58,560 nt of DNA, taken from Mycobacterium sp. 1164985.4 (GTDB lineage: Bacteria > Actinomycetota > Actinomycetes > Mycobacteriales > Mycobacteriaceae). This document shows, piece by piece, positions 1 to 8,595 of this stretch. The notes beneath the pieces are model-generated. The model saw only the letters and a program-made list of their open reading frames with translations. It searched no databases and was not told the origin of the DNA. The stretch is taken from NCBI RefSeq assembly GCF_001668575.1, contig NZ_LZMD01000101.1, forward strand, positions 1-58,560. The letters run 5' to 3'. The translations under genes were made by a program, and so were the position numbers. Each line of letters begins with the position of its first letter. Position 1 is the first letter of the stretch.

Positions 1-728
1 TCGGAGGGATCGACGTCCGGCCTACGCTGTCTGACCGCGGCCAGCAGTTCCGGCGCCGGCTCGCCGTCGGCGACGGCCAGGTTGATGCCGAAGTGGTCTG
101 CCTCGACCTCACGCCCCGCTTCGTCGGCCGCTCGTTGGATCGCCTCCCTGGCCCGATGCGCCTCGGCTGGTGTGACGAAGCTGCCCAGCCAGCCGTCGCC
201 CAGGCGGCCGATGCGCCGGAACGCTGCCGGTGCCGATCCGCCCAGCCAGATGTCGAGCGGCTTGGCGGAGCGCGGCGCCACCGCAGCCGAGCGAACCGAG
301 TAGTAATCGCCGTCGAACGAGACGTCTTCGTGTTCGAGCACCGCACGGAGCAGCCGCAGTGCCTCGTCGAACACCGCGGCCCGCGCCCCGTCGGGCACCA
401 CGAAGATCTGCCGTTCCGCGGCGATGGCCGAGCGCAGTCCGAAGACCGGCAGCACCCTTTTGGGTGCCAGCGCCGCGAGCGAGGCCAACTGCTTGGCGAC
501 GAGGACCGGATGCCGCCCCGGCAGCACCGCGACCGACGTACCGACCTTCAGGCTGCCGGTGCGGGCCAGGGCGAAGGACATCCCGACGAACGGGTCGACG
601 GCCTCGGAGTACACGAGCTCGGAGAACCACAGTGAGTCCACGCCGGTGTCTTCCAGGTGGTCGACGATGTCCGGCAGCTGGTGCGGGCCGACGTCGGCGC
701 CGAGTCCGATCCCGAATCGAATTTTCAC
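1..728 (-). CDS. LLM class F420/flavin-dependent oxidoreductase, 3' end outside the window
   Basis: Luciferase-like monooxygenase fold; these bacterial enzymes usually use F420 or FMN to oxidise or reduce small substrates in the cytoplasm. The frame starts at GTG 728 with VKIRFGIGLGADVG and runs open to base 1, so about 242 codons of an expected 280-300 are present. Family signatures are the first-strand start, the segment GTSVAVLPGRHPVLVAKQLA, and WLGGSAPAAFRRIGRLGDGW. An ATG 9 nt upstream leads straight to a stop, so GTG is the start. It is divergent from the SRPBCC gene at 821. Substrate is unknown. Confidence 0.85.
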   Translation of the reverse strand, partial: MKIRFGIGLGADVGPHQLPDIVDHLEDTGVDSLWFSELVYSEAVDPFVGMSFALARTGSLKVGTSVAVLPGRHPVLVAKQLASLAALAPKRVLPVFGLRSAIAAERQIFVVPDGARAAVFDEALRLLRAVLEHEDVSFDGDYYSVRSAAVAPRSAKPLDIWLGGSAPAAFRRIGRLGDGWLGSFVTPAEAHRAREAIQRAADEAGREVEADHFGINLAVADGEPAPELLAAVRQRRPDVDPS

Positions 729-820
729 GTTCTCGCCATCCTACTTATCAGACATTCGCGACGCATTCGGCCGACCGGGCGCTAGGGTTGCGAAAACGCT
801 TGCGAGAGAGCGAGGAAGCG

Positions 821-1282
821 GTGGACGGAGCGGTGACGGTGTCGATGGCGGCACCGGCGGAGCGGATCTGGGACCTGATCGCCGATGTGCGCAATACCGG
901 CAAGTTCTCCCCCGAGGTGATGGAGGCCGAGTGGCTCGGCGGCGCGACCGGCCCGGCGCTGGGCGCGCGGTTCCGCGGTCACGTGAAGCGCAACGAAATC
1001 GGGCCCGTCTACTGGACCACGTGCGAGGTGACGGCCTGCGGACCCGGTCGAGAGTTCGGTTTCGCGGTTCTGCTCGGCGACAAGCCGGTGAACAACTGGC
1101 ACTACCGGCTCACCCCAGTCGAGGGCGGAACCGACGTCACCGAGTCGTTCCGGCTCAACGACTCGATGTTGATGAAGTTGTTCTCGGTCTTCGGTGGTCA
1201 GCTGCGCCGGCGGCGCAATATTCGCGATATGCGCAAGACACTCGAGCGCATCAAGGCCGTGGTCGAGTCGCCCGACGATTAG
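821..1282 (+). CDS. SRPBCC family (START/polyketide cyclase-like) protein
   Basis: Small helix-grip protein of 153 residues. The pattern VSMAAPAERIWDLIADV at the N-terminus, a central run of strands and a long C-terminal helix with RNIRDMRKTLERIKAVV fit the SRPBCC/polyketide cyclase 2 fold, which binds hydrophobic ligands. GTG 821 is chosen because an AGGAAG ribosome site lies just before it; the frame is open further upstream without a good site. It is divergent from the LLM oxidoreductase and convergent with the esterase at 1313. Ligand and role cannot be inferred from sequence. Confidence 0.8.
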   Translation: MDGAVTVSMAAPAERIWDLIADVRNTGKFSPEVMEAEWLGGATGPALGARFRGHVKRNEIGPVYWTTCEVTACGPGREFGFAVLLGDKPVNNWHYRLTPVEGGTDVTESFRLNDSMLMKLFSVFGGQLRRRRNIRDMRKTLERIKAVVESPDD

Positions 1283-1312
1283 GCGCGACGGAACCGTTGT
1301 CCTCCAACAGGA

Positions 1313-2272
1313 TCAGAGACTGCGCAGGCGCCGCACGCGATCGCTGAGCGCGCGCTTCGACACGCCTGCGGAACGCGCCACCGCTTCGAATGCGTGCGGG
1401 CAGCCCGGATAGACGTGCAGTTCGGTGGGAACCCCGGCGTCGGCGAGGCGGGTGGCATAGGAGATGTCCTCGTTGCGGAAAATGTCGAGATCGCCGACGT
1501 CGAGGTAGGTGTCGGGCAGTCCGCTGAGGTCCGTGGCGCGTGCGGGCGCCGCGTACGGCGATACCGAGTCCGACCCCGCGTCGGCACCCAGAAGCGCGCC
1601 CCACCCGGTGACGTTGTCGTCGTAGGTCCACGTCAGGTACGGCAGCAGGCTGGAATCGGGTGTCGCGGCGCGGTCGTCGAGCATCGGGTAGATCAGGATC
1701 TGTTGTGCGACCGCCGGCCCGCCGCGGTCGCGGGTCAGAAGGCACACCGCCGCGGCCAGGCCCCCTCCCGCGCTGTCGCCCATCACCGCGATCCGGTCGG
1801 GGCCGACGCCCAGCGTGGCGGCGTTCGCGGCCAGCCAGCGCAGCGCGGCGTAGCAGTCCTCGACCGGTGTGGGGTGCGGATGCTCGGGCGCCACGCGGTA
1901 GTCGACGACCAGCATCGGCACCCCGGACGCCGCGACGTAGTCGCGCACAGCGAGGTCGTAGATGCGCCCGATGTGTTCGAGCCCGAAGATCATTCCTCCG
2001 CCGTGCAGGTACAGCGCCGCGCTGCCCGGCTGTTCCCCGCTGCGGTGATACCAACCGAGCGCCAGCGTCGCGCCGTCGTCGGTGGTCAACGAGTGCTGTG
2101 TGACCTCCACACCGGCGGCGGCGGCTCGTTGCCCCGCGACGGTGTCGAACATGCGGTGACCGTTGACGCGCCGCGTCTCCACATCACCGACCGGGGCCGG
2201 GTCGACGTCGCCGACCGCGGCAAGCAGCGGCGCCATCTCCTCGAGTATCTGGGCGTCGATGCCGAGGGCCAT
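1313..2272 (-). CDS. alpha/beta hydrolase, hormone-sensitive-lipase type esterase
   Basis: A 319-residue carboxylesterase/lipase of the HSL (Lip) family abundant in mycobacteria. The oxyanion-hole motif LYLHGGGMIFG is at about residues 88-98, the nucleophile elbow MGDSAGGGLA at about 164-173, the acid region around DVGDLDIFRNED at about 276-287, and the catalytic His in YPGCPHAFE near 298. No signal peptide is visible, so a cytoplasmic esterase is likely. ATG 2272 opens with MALGIDAQILEEM. It is divergent from the GT39 pseudogene, whose start lies 24 bp away. Confidence 0.9.
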   Translation of the reverse strand: MALGIDAQILEEMAPLLAAVGDVDPAPVGDVETRRVNGHRMFDTVAGQRAAAAGVEVTQHSLTTDDGATLALGWYHRSGEQPGSAALYLHGGGMIFGLEHIGRIYDLAVRDYVAASGVPMLVVDYRVAPEHPHPTPVEDCYAALRWLAANAATLGVGPDRIAVMGDSAGGGLAAAVCLLTRDRGGPAVAQQILIYPMLDDRAATPDSSLLPYLTWTYDDNVTGWGALLGADAGSDSVSPYAAPARATDLSGLPDTYLDVGDLDIFRNEDISYATRLADAGVPTELHVYPGCPHAFEAVARSAGVSKRALSDRVRRLRSL

Positions 2273-2296
2273 GCGGGCACACTATCGTGGCCGGGC

Positions 2297-2888
2297 GTGG
2301 TTGCGACGCGACTTCGACCCATCTACCCCTTTGCCTCCGCTGTTGTGGGGCCGATCGCGGCGGTGACCGCTGTAGTGCACTGTGTTGCAGGGGTTTTGGG
2401 AAAGGATTACTGGTTCGACGAGGTGTACATGCTGGCCATCGGCCGCAACCATCTCGACTGGGGCTCGGCAGATCAACCGCCTATCGCCGCGGCGCTCGCC
2501 GCGGCGGTGGACACCCTCGCGCCGGGATCGCTCATCGCCCTGCGCATTCCCGTGGTGCTCGCTACCGCAGGCACCGTGGTGCTCGCCGGCCTGATCGCGC
2601 GCGAACTCGGATGTGACCGTCGCGCACAAGGTTTGACCGCCGCCGCGCAAGCCACCGCGATCCGGACCGCACTGGCCGCAGTATCGCGGTGCAGATCATC
2701 GATTTCGCGGGCGTCGCCGGTACCACGCTGATGCTCTCGGCCGGGAGCCGGACGTCCTACGCCCCTTCTTCGCCGACGTGCGGGTCGTCGGCGACTTCGG
2801 CGACGAAATGCGGGCGTACTTGATGACCGAGCGCCGGGAGCCCTGGGACCGGATCTGGTCGCAGACGCGGACTTTGACTGTCTCGTGA
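2297..2888 (+). pseudogene. decayed GT39 / ArnT-like membrane glycosyltransferase
   Basis: The first ~130 codons from GTG 2297 read as the N-terminus of a dolichyl-phosphate-mannose-type glycosyltransferase: a TM helix (AVVGPIAAVTAVVHCVAGVL), the motif KDYWFDEVYMLAIGRNHLDW with the acidic first-loop residues, then ADQPPIAAALAA and a second TM. The frame is lost near 2690. From about 2742 another frame encodes EPDVLRPFFADVRVVGDF and ends with EPWDRIWSQTRTL before TGA 2888, which resembles the C-terminal tail of the same family. Intact members are about 500 residues, so most of the middle is deleted. Confidence 0.7.
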
Positions 2889-2958
2889 ATCCGCCGCGGC
2901 GACGCCGACACCTTTGATAGAACGGTGCCTGTTCAGCCGCGAGCCGAGGGAGCCTCCG

Positions 2959-3462
2959 ATGGGTCAGTGGTCACGTGATGAGATCGACGAGGCGTTTCAC
3001 GCCTATCAGGACGCGGTGGTCGACATCGGTACGACGTGGGACTGGTCGAGCTATGCCGATCACTTCACCGAGGACGCGACCTACGTCGAACATGCCCTCG
3101 GCAACATGTCGGGCCGGGAGACCATCCGTGACTGGATCGTCTCGACGATGAACATGTTCCCCGGCAGCGAGATGCCCTTCTACCCGGTCGAGTGGTATTC
3201 GATCGACGTTGACAAGGGCTGGGTGATCAACCGCAACGTCAACACGATGAAGGATCCCGGCGACGGCAGCGTGCACGGCACCCCGGTGATCACCGTGCTG
3301 CGGTACGCCGGTGACGGTAAGTGGAGCTACGAAGAGGACGCCTACAACCCGATGAATTTCCTGGTGATGGTGCAGGGCTACATCCAGCGCTGTCACGAAC
3401 TCGGCACCCTCTCCGACGACGCCCGCGTATTCGCCAAGAACATGAACTGGCAGTTGCCGTAG
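2959..3462 (+). CDS. SnoaL-like / NTF2-fold protein
   Basis: A 167-residue protein with the cone-shaped NTF2/SnoaL layout: an N-terminal helix (DEIDEAFHAYQDAVVDIG), WSSYADHFTEDATYVEH, GRETIRDWI, and later strands such as GTPVITVLRYAGDGKWSYEEDAYNP. The fold covers isomerases, dehydratases and non-catalytic binding proteins. ATG 2959 is preceded by GAGGGAG at good spacing; the frame is open further upstream with no site. The CYP124-like P450 follows on the same strand after 62 bp but appears to have its own promoter, so a shared lipid or steroid role is only an inference. Confidence 0.8.
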   Translation: MGQWSRDEIDEAFHAYQDAVVDIGTTWDWSSYADHFTEDATYVEHALGNMSGRETIRDWIVSTMNMFPGSEMPFYPVEWYSIDVDKGWVINRNVNTMKDPGDGSVHGTPVITVLRYAGDGKWSYEEDAYNPMNFLVMVQGYIQRCHELGTLSDDARVFAKNMNWQLP

Positions 3463-3524
3463 TCAATTTGACCACTGCTTCCGAATCGCCGTCCCCGTGC
3501 GGATATCGGCCTACCCTCGGACGG

Positions 3525-4835
3525 GTGGACACCGCTACACCGCCCACGTTCGGCGCGCATCTGGTCCGGGACAACGGCGCCCCTCCGCCCGAGGTGCCGC
3601 TGTCCGAGGTCGATCTCGGCTCGTGGAGCTTCTGGGTCAAGCCCGACGACTTCCGCGACGGCGCCTTCGCCACGCTGCGCCGCGAGGCGCCGGTGTCGTT
3701 CCACAAGCCGTTGGACACACCGGGGGTGGAGGAAGGCCCGGGCCACTGGGCGCTGACCAGGTTCGACGACGTCTGGTACGCCAGCAGGCATCCGCACATC
3801 TTCAGCTCGAGCCCGAGCATCACGATCAACGACGCGAATCCGGAGTTGAGCGAGTACTTCGGCTCGATGATCGTCACCGACGACCCGCGACACCTCCGGC
3901 TGCGCAACATCGTCAGCCGGGCGTTCACCCCGCGGGTGGTGGCGCGCACCGAGGCCTCGGTCCGCGACCGGGCGCGCCGCCTGGTCGAGACGATGATCGC
4001 CGAACATCCGGACGGCCACGGTGAAGTCGTCGCGGAGCTGGCCGGACCGCTGCCGCTGCAGGTCATCTGCGACATGATGGGCATCCCGGAGGACGACCAT
4101 CAGCAGGTCTTTCACTGGACCAACGTCATCCTCGGGTTCGGGGACAAGGACATCGCCCAGGATTACGAGGAGTTCGTCAAGGTCGCGATCGACATCGGCG
4201 CGTATGCGACAGCGCACGCCGAGGACCGTCGCACTCACCCCCATGAGGACCTCACCACTGCGCTGGTGGAGGCCGAGGTCGACGGTGAGCGCTTGACGTC
4301 GGCCGAGATCGCGTCGTTCTTCATCTTGTTGGTGGTGGCGGGCAACGAGACGACCCGCAATGCGATCAGCCACGGCGTGCTGGCGCTGACACGCTATCCC
4401 GGTGAGCGTGAGCGTTGGTGGGCCGATTACGAGGCCGTCGCCCCGACCGCGGTGGAGGAGATCGTCCGGTGGGCGTTCCCGGTGAACTACATGCGCCGCA
4501 CGCTCACCGAGGACTGCGAACTCAGCGGGGTCAAGATGGCCGCGGGCGACAAGGCGACCCTCTGGTACTGCTCGGCGAACCGGGACGAGGGCAAGTTCGC
4601 CGACCCCTGGAGGTTCGACGTGACACGCAACCCGAACCCCCACGCCGGTTTCGGCGGCGGAGGGGCGCATTTCTGCCTGGGCGCCAACCTCGCTCGGCGC
4701 GAGATCAGCGTCGTGTTCGAGGAGTTGCACCGGCAGATACCCGACATCGCCGCCACCGAGGAACCGGCGCGGTTGCTGTCGCCGTTCATTCACGGGATCA
4801 AGCGCTTACCGGTGTCCTGGACGCCGCCGCGCTGA
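3525..4835 (+). CDS. cytochrome P450, CYP124-like
   Basis: A 436-residue soluble P450. The I-helix oxygen-activation motif is LLVVAGNETTRN, the K-helix ExxR lies in the AVEEIVRWAFPVNYMRR region, and the heme-cysteine loop is FGGGGAHFCLGANLARRE. The C-terminal half (LWYCSANRDEGKFADPWRF, then FIHGIKRLPVSW) closely resembles M. tuberculosis CYP124, the omega-hydroxylase of methyl-branched lipids and cholesterol side chains, which is similar in length (about 428). GTG 3525 is taken as start because a -10-like TACCCT at 3512-3517 ends exactly 7 nt before it, suggesting a leaderless transcript. Exact substrate is inference. Confidence 0.9.
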   Translation: MDTATPPTFGAHLVRDNGAPPPEVPLSEVDLGSWSFWVKPDDFRDGAFATLRREAPVSFHKPLDTPGVEEGPGHWALTRFDDVWYASRHPHIFSSSPSITINDANPELSEYFGSMIVTDDPRHLRLRNIVSRAFTPRVVARTEASVRDRARRLVETMIAEHPDGHGEVVAELAGPLPLQVICDMMGIPEDDHQQVFHWTNVILGFGDKDIAQDYEEFVKVAIDIGAYATAHAEDRRTHPHEDLTTALVEAEVDGERLTSAEIASFFILLVVAGNETTRNAISHGVLALTRYPGERERWWADYEAVAPTAVEEIVRWAFPVNYMRRTLTEDCELSGVKMAAGDKATLWYCSANRDEGKFADPWRFDVTRNPNPHAGFGGGGAHFCLGANLARREISVVFEELHRQIPDIAATEEPARLLSPFIHGIKRLPVSWTPPR

Positions 4836-4868
4836 GTCCACGCTCAACTGGGCGGTATCTACCGTTAT

Positions 4869-4942
4869 CGGGTTGATCCCACGGGCCAGGTGAGGGCAAT
4901 CAACCCGTTGAGCAGCCCTGGGAGCGCCCGAGGCTCGGGCGC
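4869..4942. other. inverted repeats between the P450 and the Rv2629-like gene
   Basis: Two inverted repeats occupy this gap. The first has 9-bp arms CGGGTTGAT (4869-4877) and ATCAACCCG (4899-4907) separated by 21 nt. The second is a tight hairpin with 8-bp arms GCGCCCGA (4924-4931) and TCGGGCGC (4935-4942) and a GGC loop. The second could end P450 transcription; the first could be a regulator site for the gene at 5001. Neither role is shown by sequence alone. Confidence 0.45.
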
Positions 4943-5000
4943 GCTCGACGGAGACTCCGAAAGCTTGTGTTGTCAGCTCCTGCACGGGTAACCGACGGCC

Positions 5001-6101
5001 ATGCATCCCGATCACTTTCGTACCCTGTTGACCTCGAACGGCCCCTACGCGTCGGTGTACTTCGACGACTCCCACAACACCGCCGACGCGGCCGCCCAGA
5101 TGGAACTGAAGTGGCGCTCGCTGCGCGAACAGCTGGAGCGCCAAGGCGCCGATCCGGCGGTGACGGAGAGCATCGAGCAGGCCGTCTCGGATGCGGCTCC
5201 CCCGGTGGGGCCGAGCGGCCGCGCCGTCGTGGCCAGCGCCGACGGTGTGCTCGTCGACGAACACCTGATCCGCCCCATCGATCCCGTCGTCCGCGTCTCG
5301 GCGCTGCCCTACATCGTCCCCGTCGTCGAACACGGACTCGACCGGCCGACGTACGCGGTCGTCATCGTCGACCACGAAGGTGGCGACATCACGCTGTTTC
5401 GCGAGGGCACCGCCGTGTCGGACACCGTAGACGGCGACGCGTATCCGGTGCACAAGGCGTCGGGTGCCGAATCGCCGGGATACGGCGATCCGCAACGGGC
5501 CAGTGAGGGCGCGCGACAACAGAACATCCGCGCGGTCGCAAGCCAGCTGACCTCGCTGGTCGACGACGCGAATCCCGCGGTCGTTTTCGTCGTCGGCGAG
5601 GTGCAGTCCCGCACCGACCTCACCGCCCAACTACCCGAGCGGGTGGCCTCGCGGGTCGTCGACGTGAACGTCGGCGCACGCCACAGCGGATTCGACGACG
5701 CGAATTTGCGACACGAAATCGACCAGGAGTTCCAGCGGCGCCGGGTGGCCGAGATCGACGACGCCGCGAAACGCCTGACAGCCGAACTCGGGCGCGGGGA
5801 GGGCATGGCGACCGAGGGTCTGGACGGCGTCACGGCCGCGTTGCGTGCGGGTGCGGTGGAGACCCTGATCATCGGCGACGTCGGGGATGCGACTGTCGTC
5901 GCGGGCGACGACCTCACCACGGTCGCGCCGAACGCCGATGTGCTGTCCGAGCTTGGAACCGCTCCCAGCCAGACCCTGCGGGCCGACGAGGCGCTGCCGA
6001 TGGCCGCGATCGCCACCGGCGCCGCACTGATCCGCACCGACGAGCGCATCGATCCGGCCGACGGCGTCGCAGCGATCCTGCGTTACGCGCTGCCCCGCTG
6101 A
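5001..6101 (+). CDS. eRF1-like (baeRF) protein, Rv2629 homolog
   Basis: A 366-residue protein strongly resembling M. tuberculosis Rv2629 (374 aa, a dormancy-regulon protein) from memory: N-terminal PYASVYFDDSHNTADAAAQ, VVFVVGEVQSRTDL in the middle, and ALPMAAIATGAALIRTD near the C-terminus. Rv2629 belongs to bacterial families related to archaeal peptide-chain-release factor eRF1, suggesting ribosome or tRNA association; the function is not established. ATG 5001 begins MHPDHFRTLLTSNGPYAS. The stop codon lies inside a hairpin shared with the convergent HAD gene. Confidence 0.85.
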   Translation: MHPDHFRTLLTSNGPYASVYFDDSHNTADAAAQMELKWRSLREQLERQGADPAVTESIEQAVSDAAPPVGPSGRAVVASADGVLVDEHLIRPIDPVVRVSALPYIVPVVEHGLDRPTYAVVIVDHEGGDITLFREGTAVSDTVDGDAYPVHKASGAESPGYGDPQRASEGARQQNIRAVASQLTSLVDDANPAVVFVVGEVQSRTDLTAQLPERVASRVVDVNVGARHSGFDDANLRHEIDQEFQRRRVAEIDDAAKRLTAELGRGEGMATEGLDGVTAALRAGAVETLIIGDVGDATVVAGDDLTTVAPNADVLSELGTAPSQTLRADEALPMAAIATGAALIRTDERIDPADGVAAILRYALPR

Positions 6102-6120
6102 CGCCCTTACGGTCAGCGGG
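6094..6120. terminator. bidirectional hairpin terminator
   Basis: Perfect 9-bp stem CCCGCTGAC (6094-6102) / GTCAGCGGG (6112-6120) with a 9-nt loop, placed between two convergent genes so that it includes the stop codons of both the Rv2629-like gene (TGA 6099-6101) and the HAD gene (6113-6115 on the minus strand). No U-tract follows, which is common in mycobacteria. Confidence 0.6.
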
Positions 6121-6811
6121 CTCCGACGATGTTGGCCAACGCGGCGATCGAGGTGTCGTCGAGATGCTGGCAGAGATCCAGCGGATGCTCGAAAACGCGT
6201 TGCGCTCCGGCCTTTTCGAGCTCTCCGCGGGAAACTCCCCCGCTGAGCACCCCGATGCTGTCCACGCCTGCGCGCCTACAGGCCTCCACGTCCCAGACGG
6301 TGTCACCGACGAATACGGCGTGTGCAGCAGGGACACCGGCGCGTTGAAGCGCGATCTCGACGATGTCGGGTTCGGGTTTGGCGGTGTCGACATCCTCCGA
6401 CGAGGTCACCGCGTACACCAGGTGATCGCTGTCGAGCACCTCGCGCAGTATCGACAGCTCCTCCTCGGGCGCCGAGGTTGCCAACACGACCCGGATGTCG
6501 AGTTTGTGCACCGCCTCAAGCAACTCGCGGGCGCCCGGCAACCGTTTGAGGTGCGGCGCCAGTTCCTTGTAGTAACGCGAGTGCAGGTCCTTGGCCTGGC
6601 TGCGAGCCTCCGCATCGGCGTTCGCCGCCAGTGTCTCGACGAGCGTCGTACCGTCCATTCCGATGGAGCGGTGGATGCGCCAGGCCTCGACCGGGTGGCC
6701 GGCCTCCTCGAACGCCCGGTACCACGCGTGCACGTGCAGGTAGTTCGAGTCGACCAGCGTGCCGTCGATGTCGAACAGGACGGCCGAGGCGGTCTTGGCT
6801 TCGCCGGTCAC
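6113..6811 (-). CDS. HAD-superfamily phosphatase (phosphoglycolate phosphatase-like)
   Basis: A 232-residue HAD subclass I hydrolase. Motif I is LFDIDGTLVDSN with nucleophile and acid/base Asp, followed by a helical cap; motif II is VVLATSA, motif III Lys lies in the SEDVDTAKPEPDIVEIAL stretch, and motif IV is VFVGDTVWDVEACRRAG. This is the phosphoglycolate phosphatase/beta-phosphoglucomutase branch; the substrate is unknown. ATG 6811 overlaps the stop of the upstream membrane protein by ATGA, so the two genes are translationally coupled. Confidence 0.9.
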   Translation of the reverse strand: MTGEAKTASAVLFDIDGTLVDSNYLHVHAWYRAFEEAGHPVEAWRIHRSIGMDGTTLVETLAANADAEARSQAKDLHSRYYKELAPHLKRLPGARELLEAVHKLDIRVVLATSAPEEELSILREVLDSDHLVYAVTSSEDVDTAKPEPDIVEIALQRAGVPAAHAVFVGDTVWDVEACRRAGVDSIGVLSGGVSRGELEKAGAQRVFEHPLDLCQHLDDTSIAALANIVGAR

Positions 6812-7284
6812 GGCCGGTGCTGCTGCTCGGGAGCCCGGGTGTGATCGGGGGCCCGGGTGTGATCGGGCCGCGCTGTGAAATCGTCTCGTACACCGTCGGT
6901 CTTGGCATGCGTCACATCCGCGACCGGTTCGGACGCGCGGGTCTTCGGGTCCAGGGCATCGGCGCGGGCGCGCTGTTCGTCGAGTTCGTCGCGCTTGGTG
7001 TTCACCGCGTCGCGGTGCGTACGCGCCGCATCCTGCAGTCGCGCCGCCTCAGCCGCTTTCGCCTCCGCCTCGGCCTGCGCGGCGCGGGCGCGTGCCTCGG
7101 TTTCCTGAGCCACGGTCTCGCGCTTCTGGAGATGCTGCGACTTCTGGTCGACCTCGGTGCGGAGCCGCTCGGCCTCGAGGCGACGGCGCTTGTTGCGTGC
7201 ATTGCGTGCCAGGACCGCCACCAGCACGATGGCGGCGATGACAGCGATGGCGACGATGATCCACACGATGACGTTGCTATCCAT
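6808..7284 (-). CDS. single-pass membrane protein with coiled coil
   Basis: A 158-residue protein with one N-terminal TM helix (VIVWIIVAIAVIAAIVLVAV, about residues 5-24), a basic stop-transfer stretch (RNARNKRRR), then a long charged Ala/Glu/Arg-rich coiled coil to about residue 110 and a polar low-complexity tail with a repeated hexapeptide PDHTRA. The N-out/C-in topology and coiled coil suggest a scaffold or envelope-tether role, but no known family was recognised. It heads a two-gene unit with the HAD phosphatase (ATGA overlap). Confidence 0.75.
   Translation of the reverse strand: MDSNVIVWIIVAIAVIAAIVLVAVLARNARNKRRRLEAERLRTEVDQKSQHLQKRETVAQETEARARAAQAEAEAKAAEAARLQDAARTHRDAVNTKRDELDEQRARADALDPKTRASEPVADVTHAKTDGVRDDFTARPDHTRAPDHTRAPEQQHRP
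6833..6868. repeat. 18-bp direct repeat, two copies
   Basis: Two adjacent copies of an 18-bp unit starting GCCCGGGTGTGATCGGG (6833-6850 and 6851-6868, last base differs) encode, on the minus strand, the duplicated PDHTRA hexapeptide in the C-terminal tail of the coiled-coil protein. The unit is a multiple of three, so copy number can change without breaking the frame. Confidence 0.7.
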
Positions 7285-7374
7285 GTCGGCTCCTCTGATT
7301 TGTCGAGCCGGCTCATTGACGAACCCGCTAATTCTGCGTGTGCCCGGGCGGGACCGTGCCTAAACGGCGTGCGC

Positions 7375-8595
7375 TCAGAAGTAGCCGTTGGCGGGTGGCC
7401 AGACGCCGTTGACCGCGTAATTGCCGGCGGCGTGAGCCTTGTAGGCCAATGGACTGTGGCTGGCGATCGTTCGGACGTTGCGCCAATGCCGGTCGAGGTT
7501 GCGCGATCGTGCGGTGGCCGACGCTCCTCCGGTGTCGAACAACCGCACGGCGGCCCCCAAGGCCAGACGTTCCGTGACCAACTGCGTTTTGGCCACCGCG
7601 ATCGCCAGTTCGGCCAGGGAGTCGGGATCATTCTGCCTGCCGCGGTCGACCACCTCGTCGATCTCATCGGCGGCGGCAAGAACGAGCGCTTCGACGGCGG
7701 CGGCGTCGGCGGCGATGCTGCCGACCGCCTCCAACACGAACGGATCTCCGGATGCCGAGTCGGCCAATGAGTGCGACGCCGGACGCGCCTTCGTCCGCAC
7801 GTATGTGACCGCGTCGTCGGTGACGGCATGTGCGATACCCGCCGTCACGGCAGCCAGATACAACTGCAGAAACGCCGTGCCGTGTCCGAGGCGCTTGCCG
7901 TCGGACACGGTGGTCACCTCCACCGGGTGCACGATCACGTCGGTGAACCGGGTGCCGCCACTGGCCGTGGCGCGCTGACCGAAACCGTCCCAATCGTCGT
8001 AGAGTTCGACGCCGTCACGATCGGCCGGGATGATCGCCTGCAGGTCCCTGCCGTCGGCGTCAACGGCGGAAACCGCGATGAGGTCGGCAAAAAGCGTTCC
8101 GGTGGAATAGAATTTGTAGCCGTTGAGTCGCAGGACACCGTCGGCGTCGGCAACGAGGCGGGTTTCCGAACTCGACGGCGATTTGCCGTTGCCGTCGGTG
8201 ATGGCGTTGCCGAAGACCGCGCCGTCGTTGATCCGCGGAAACCAGTGTTCCCGGTCGGCCTCGGTGGCCCGGTTGCTCAGAAGCCGCTCGGCGAACCCGA
8301 AGTGCGGCCGAAGGGCCTGTGCCACATTGGAACTACCGCGGGCGATCGCGATGACAGTGGAGAGCACTTGGCGCGCGCTCGCTCCGGGCCCGCCGTAGCG
8401 GACGGGAACCCGCAGGCCGAGAAGGCCGGCGTGACGCAGGCGCTCGACGGCGTCGTACTGCAGCACCCGCTCACGTTCGGCCTCCGCGTCGGCCTTGCTG
8501 AGGTCGTCGACGATCGGCGGCAACCTTGCCAACCTGTCTTCCGTGGAGCCACCCAACATATCGTCGACGAACGCGGGCCGCGGTGCGTGCGTCAT
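7375..8595 (-). CDS. acyl-CoA dehydrogenase-fold flavin monooxygenase (DszC/SfnB-like)
   Basis: A 406-residue protein of the acyl-CoA dehydrogenase fold: N-terminal helical domain, GLLGLRVPVRYGGPGAS, mid-domain strands (VFGNAITDGNGKSPSSSETR; LNGYKFYSTGTLFADLIAVS) and a C-terminal four-helix domain ending NRDRHW-like, NYAVNGVWPPANGYF. The KFYSTGTLFAD and C-terminal VNG pattern match the DszC/SfnB branch, which are FMNH2-dependent monooxygenases for sulfur or nitrogen heteroatoms rather than true acyl-CoA dehydrogenases. ATG 8595 overlaps the ligase stop by ATGA, making it the last gene of a coupled three-gene operon. Substrate not determined. Confidence 0.85.
   Translation of the reverse strand: MTHAPRPAFVDDMLGGSTEDRLARLPPIVDDLSKADAEAERERVLQYDAVERLRHAGLLGLRVPVRYGGPGASARQVLSTVIAIARGSSNVAQALRPHFGFAERLLSNRATEADREHWFPRINDGAVFGNAITDGNGKSPSSSETRLVADADGVLRLNGYKFYSTGTLFADLIAVSAVDADGRDLQAIIPADRDGVELYDDWDGFGQRATASGGTRFTDVIVHPVEVTTVSDGKRLGHGTAFLQLYLAAVTAGIAHAVTDDAVTYVRTKARPASHSLADSASGDPFVLEAVGSIAADAAAVEALVLAAADEIDEVVDRGRQNDPDSLAELAIAVAKTQLVTERLALGAAVRLFDTGGASATARSRNLDRHWRNVRTIASHSPLAYKAHAAGNYAVNGVWPPANGYF

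Noticed and set aside
3321..3524. N-terminal extension of the P450 frame overlapping the SnoaL-like gene
   Set aside because: No family match and a leaderless promoter plus GTG at 3525 fits CYP length.
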